Below are positions 59,815-64,000 of a stretch of 64,000 nt of DNA, in pieces. The number at the start of each line of letters is the position of its first letter. Position 1 is the stretch's first letter. The stretch is from Priapulus caudatus. Its lineage: Eukaryota; Priapulida; Priapulimorpha; Priapulimorphida; Priapulidae. The stretch covers positions 494,309 to 558,308 of the forward strand of contig NW_014577067.1 in assembly GCF_000485595.1 (NCBI RefSeq), in the 5' to 3' direction. The notes below the pieces were generated by a model that worked only from the letters and a program-made list of their open reading frames with translations, ran no database searches and was not told the origin of the DNA. The position numbers and the translations under genes were made by a program.

Positions 59815-60262
59815 GTACGTGTGCGCGTGCGTGCATGCGTTCGTGTGTGCGTGCGTGCTTGCGTGCGTGTGTATGTGCGTGCGTGCGTGTGTGTGCATTT
59901 ATGTATGCGTTACTGTGTGTAGGCCTACGTGCGTTCCTGTGTGTACGTGCGTTCCTGTGTGTACGTGCGTTCCTGTGTGTGCGCGGGTTCCCGTTTGTGC
60001 TTGCGTTGCTGTATGCGTGCGTGCGCGTGTGTGCGTGCGTACGTGCGCGTGTATGCGTGCGTACGTGCGCGTGCGTACGTGAGTGTGTGTGCGTGCGTAC
60101 GGGTTCCCGTGTGTGCGTGCGTTCCTGTGTGTGCGTACGTGCGCGTACGTGCGTACCTGCGCGTGTGTGCGTACGTGCGCGTGTGTGCGTACGTGCCAGT
60201 GTGCGTGCGGTGCTGTGTGTGCATGCTTGTGCGTGCGTGTGTGTGCGTCCGCGCGTGTGTGC
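59815..60262 (+). repeat. GTGC/GTAC-rich microsatellite
   Basis: About 450 bp of GTGCGTGCGT, GTACGTGCG and TTCCTGTGTGTGCG units. Cys/Val/Arg-rich frames on the plus strand and His/Thr-rich frames on the minus strand are artefacts. Confidence 0.95.
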
Positions 60263-60955
60263 TATATCCGTGTTATATCGCGTGTTTCCTATTATCTACT
60301 CCTGATATATATTATAGTAAATGAACAAGAAAATTACAGGTGTCGGGCGACAGGTACGTCGTGTCTTGTAAACAGCGGAGGAATACGTAACAACGATATA
60401 GACTTCTGCGCATGTCTATATTGTGCAGCTTAGTCGACGACGACACGCGTCAAATGGTTGGTCTCTTAGCTTCCTGGAAATCGTTCTGTCTGTTGCCTGA
60501 GAAGGTAGGTTGAGCGTCAATTGACACTCGATTTGAAACCGTGCGACTATTTAATGTGCGAGTGCGTGTGAGCAGTGGATATACAAGTAAGGTTAGCAGG
60601 TGAGGCTGTTAGATGTGGTCAGCATGACGGTGTCTTTAGCGGTCGCAAGTCACTATTGATGAATTTTAGCGAGAGAAATCGGTTAAATTAGGTTCATGTT
60701 GGCAGTCATTGTACATGCCAGCACACGTCATTTTTGCTGTTAATGTAGGCCTAGTCGGTTGCAAGCCAGGGCGTTAACTAATAGTGTAGTTTTAAACTAG
60801 TTAAATAATTTTCAGGTCACCTTTCGAGAGCGTGCCGATTATACCAGCCCCATCCTGAAGCCCTAAGAGCACATAAACTAGTTAACGGGTTCACATTACA
60901 ATGCAGCAATGAACGGGGAACTTGTTTTAATGTTAAACCATATTAATCTCGGTGA
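60263..60955. other. Intergenic, nothing recognised
   Basis: Unique sequence; a CTCCTGATATATATTATA trace resembles half of the CAAGAG hairpin family. No gene. Confidence 0.4.
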
Positions 60956-60957
60956 TG

Positions 60958-61074
60958 GTGTGTGCGTGCGTGCGTACGTACGTACGTGGGTATGTGCGTG
61001 CTTAGGTGCGAGGATGCGCACGTGCATGCGTGCGTGCGCGTTCGTGTATGAGTGTATGTACGCACGTGTGTACA

Positions 61075-61121
<47 letters not shown>

Positions 61122-61145
61122 ACACGCACACGCGCGCACACGCAC
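60958..61145 (+). repeat. GTGC/GTAC then CA compound microsatellite
   Basis: GTGCGTGCGTACGTACGTAC leads into about 50 bp of CA dinucleotide and ACGC variants. Confidence 0.95.
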
Positions 61146-62590
61146 ATCTTAGTAATACAGCATTGTACCACGGTGTGGCTTTTATATGTCGTATCCCCAT
61201 GATCCTCAGTCACGCGGCTCAACGCTCTCAGTTCAGATGCCTTCTGTAAACCTAATAATCATCTACGTTTTATCGCGGCGTGGCCATTTCGGCATCTTAC
61301 GCTAAATGTAAAATGCAAACGTCAATTACGTCATTCCCTCGATGCTGTTACGTATAACGAATCCAAGTTTATCTAAATGTATCCAGAACCGTTATCTGTG
61401 CTGTAGAGTTCAGCTACGTATAGTCTCTCTCACCCACCTCTCTCACTGGCCATCATATCGACCGAGTGCTTATTAAACCACGTCTTTTGCTTTTCCAATC
61501 ACTCACATAAACTCGCAATTAATGACACAGTTAAAACGCGAAAATAATCCCCGCGATCTCTCTATAGATTCGCGTAGAGAATATCCACACAGTCGCACCA
61601 CAAATCAACAGAATTTTGATTAATCGGTCAAACTCGGGAACCGCTGTCGCTGCCACTTACGTTTTCGTAGACGTAAACGAATAGGCACCGCCGATAGCCG
61701 CTTGCCTCGTGAGAGATGTCTATGTAGTCAAGCCACGAGAGAGACACGTACCGCGTTTCGTTGAAAGACTAGCTCCTAAAAACGCAACACGGTAAATTAA
61801 TCAAGCTTTTCCATTAGCGAACGTAGGTCCGATGCGCATCGGTGCGCCGTAGAATCGCAATTAAAAGTTGCACGCCGCCTCGCGCCGCCACTGAAGCCGC
61901 GCGCTCGTCTGCGGCTGGAGCAGCAGCAGCACCTAAATGCTTGCTGGTCATGTGGACTGGGCAATTTCGCGCCGTTGTGGCGCGATGGGGAGTGGGAGGC
62001 TAGTGGCGGCAGTGCGATGTGCGAGCCTTATCGGGCCGTCGCATCCGTAACATCTACGTCGACTTTTCTGAACAACGACGGCTTACCATCGTCGTTTATA
62101 TTAGACTAATGTTAAATCAGAGAGCGTGTTTGCGCGATTACTAGCGGTGCTACGCGGAATTTGAATTGCGCGGACGGGCGCAAGTTTATAGTAAACACCG
62201 CATACCTATCCCACCCAGGCACCCCTTCCCCCTGCGTACATGGGCATCCGCGGAGATGCGGATATATTATTGCAGCGCAGCTACATCTAGTTATTTACGT
62301 TTGCTGTCTGCGTCGTTAGCGTGTTGTCATCAGCGCATAATAATGACAGCCATGATATACAACGATTACGGTACACGATGTGTATGTAAACTACGGCTGA
62401 TTGATGGCCAGGGGTCGTTGCATTGAGTTGGGCTTATACTTCGGCTTTGTGCCTATAGTACGCACAAACAGCTAGCGCGATACACGGTATCGCACGCCGA
62501 AATTTACCATTAGCATATAAAGTCACGCTAGTATATTATCGTGGGCGTGATATATAATTTATTTCGACATATATGAAATACGGACCTTTA
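61146..62590. other. Intergenic, CpG-rich in part
   Basis: Relatively CpG-rich between about 61500 and 62170, including CAG trinucleotides near 61920. It could be a promoter/CpG region of a gene outside the window or of the weak exon at 62592-62825. No supported exon. Confidence 0.4.
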
Positions 62591-62591
62591 C

Positions 62592-62825
62592 TAATATCGT
62601 ATTGTGGCGATGATATGTTGGATAGATATGAATCCCATAATTCACGCTGCAGCGAGGCCTCAACCGAACATCGACAACGGGCGCTCTATCATAATCTGTA
62701 ACCACCAATGATAGCTGCATAGGAGCGTACATGAGATTGCAAATGCCACTGATGATGCCAACCAAAATAAACAACGTGCTAACCAGTGATAACGCGACCG
62801 GACGCAATTTCGCGCTGAAGCTCAT
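62592..62825 (-). CDS. Candidate first coding exon of a membrane protein
   Basis: A minus-strand ATG at 62825 opens 78 codons: MSFSAKLRPVA, a hydrophobic segment (LSLVSTLFILVGIISGIC) and a mixed polar tail. The exon ends at a GTAAAG donor in phase 0. The layout suits a signal-anchored (type II) or multi-pass membrane protein. I do not recognise a family and found no following exon, so it may be spurious. Confidence 0.25.
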
Positions 62826-64000
62826 TATTATATGGTCTGAGGCGCAATCGTTTATTTTGTCGATCTGTTTCTAAACGTACCGTTTATTTCTGATGGTGAG
62901 CTATACACAGTTGCCATGTGTAAAAATTAATGTGAGCGCGCAGCGCAAGAACTAATGGATGGGGTCCAAAGAATGAAAAATCAAGCCTCTGTATGCCTTA
63001 AACAGAGAAATAAACACGCTTGTAGAGCACTTCTGATTCATATCCAAACTTCTAATTTTACTGTAGTCCGCTAGTGTTGTAAATAAAGGTTATCTACGGA
63101 AATTGCTGTTTCGTTAAAAAATAAAGGGAAAAATCGTAGTGGCGGAAATGGAATAAGAAAGCGGAAATTTTCCGCAAAAATCGGAAGGGTTGGGACTCGG
63201 GAGGTCTGCCACTCAATAAGAATTCAAATTACATAGACTAGACCCAAAGATTGAAAGGCACCATTTCGAGCCTATGGAGTAGAATTAATATTGTCATTAA
63301 TTGCTCCTGTGAACTGTGTACAGGAGCTGACTGGGGGGCAACTGTGGGGCAAAGCCTTTGACGGGGTGAGCATTCCCCCCCCAGGCCCCCCCTTGGTGCC
63401 GCCACTCACTTACGCCTGAGCTACACTAGTCATCATTACACCACGATTACTGATGGCGACAACGACAACGTACCCAAGCTTGGTCACACACACCATGGCT
63501 AGCTATAGCCCTGGACGTTTATTCCTTAGGGACTGTCCAGTATAGAAGTAGAAGAAGAACGATCACGATACAATGAATGCATATTTTACTGTTTTAACTC
63601 TGTAAGTCTTCACTTATTACAGAATCAGTAAAACATATATTTGTTTGCGATTTTAATATTTTCTGAGATGCCTTCACGACGGATAAATGAACAAAAAATA
63701 AATATAAAATTCTCGTTGTCCGCTTGAAGCGACTCTTACGTGCCGTGTCAATATCCGGTGGCACTAGGTTCGCAGTTCCGTTTGGCAACAACACGTTTGT
63801 ATTATATTATTTTTATTTATTTATTTATTAGTTTAAAGACGTTGGTAACAAATATGTCAACATGAGCCAGGGCTAGTAGTAGCTGCCCTGCCTCTACCCT
63901 ACCCCTGGCACTGGCAGCAAGAACAAGTCGGCACCTGCAGCTACAGCACACACGCGGCCATTGACTTGCTGCCAGTGTCAGTGACAAGTTCAAGTTGTTC
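62826..64000. other. Intergenic to window end
   Basis: No supported gene. It contains C and G runs near 63375-63400, a TTTA repeat (about 63804-63832) and unique AT-rich sequence. Confidence 0.45.

Noticed and set aside
59796-60433. Cys/Val/Arg-rich frame resembling a cysteine-rich protein, and His/Thr-rich antisense frame
   Set aside because: Produced by the GTGC microsatellite; Cys spacing follows the DNA repeat and not a fold.

Overview
This is nuclear DNA from an animal. Genes are split into many exons with GT/AG introns, intergenic DNA is AT-rich, and microsatellites (ACGC, CA/GT, GA/CT, CAA) and small inverted-repeat transposons are everywhere. The protein matches are metazoan: a calcineurin-binding protein cabin-1 homologue, U1 snRNP protein C and an Ig-domain gene. 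The repeat style and an interstitial TTAGGG array suggest a marine invertebrate such as a sponge or a lophotrochozoan. I cannot name the species from the sequence. No similarity search was run; family assignments come from reading translated exons against remembered family features.

Layout. 1-6.8 kb: gene-poor, with microsatellites and one copy of dispersed repeat family A. 6.9-8.35 kb: three minus-strand exons of an Ig-domain protein, then a 674-base assembly gap (8793-9466). 9.5-25.5 kb: no complete gene. This stretch holds a hAT-like element, a telomeric-repeat hairpin (13.1-13.4 kb), repeat families A and F/B (14.4-16.7 kb), a 5'-truncated LINE with target duplication (18.2-18.65 kb), two foldback elements, and a minus-strand signal-peptide exon (23.2 kb) that may belong to the Ig gene. 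25.66-49.12 kb: one complete minus-strand gene, cabin1, in 36 coding exons whose phases all fit. They sum to 7,482 nt including the stop, about 2,493 aa. Its introns hold at least six MITE-like elements, two of them close to splice donors. 50.3-52.6 kb: a ~209-bp satellite interrupted by GC-rich unique DNA and a gap. 52.6-55.4 kb: a decayed Ty3/gypsy retrotransposon on the plus strand with a candidate 3' LTR. 55.62-56.11 kb: SNRPC (U1-C) as one uninterrupted plus-strand ORF. 56.3-64 kb: a textbook hAT MITE with an 8-bp target duplication, an inverted copy of the F/B repeat, GT-rich microsatellites, and two weak candidate coding pieces.

Function. Cabin-1 is a nuclear TPR-repeat co-regulator known in vertebrates as an inhibitor of calcineurin and MEF2 and as a member of the HIRA histone H3.3 chaperone complex. 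U1-C is a core splicing factor that recognises 5' splice sites. They are unrelated neighbours; nothing indicates a shared system. The main novelty is in repeat architecture: telomeric repeats enclosed by perfect inverted repeats, nested foldbacks with palindromic loops, a composite F/B repeat family, and lineage-specific tandem repeats plus a SUMO-interacting-like C-terminus in the last cabin1 exon.
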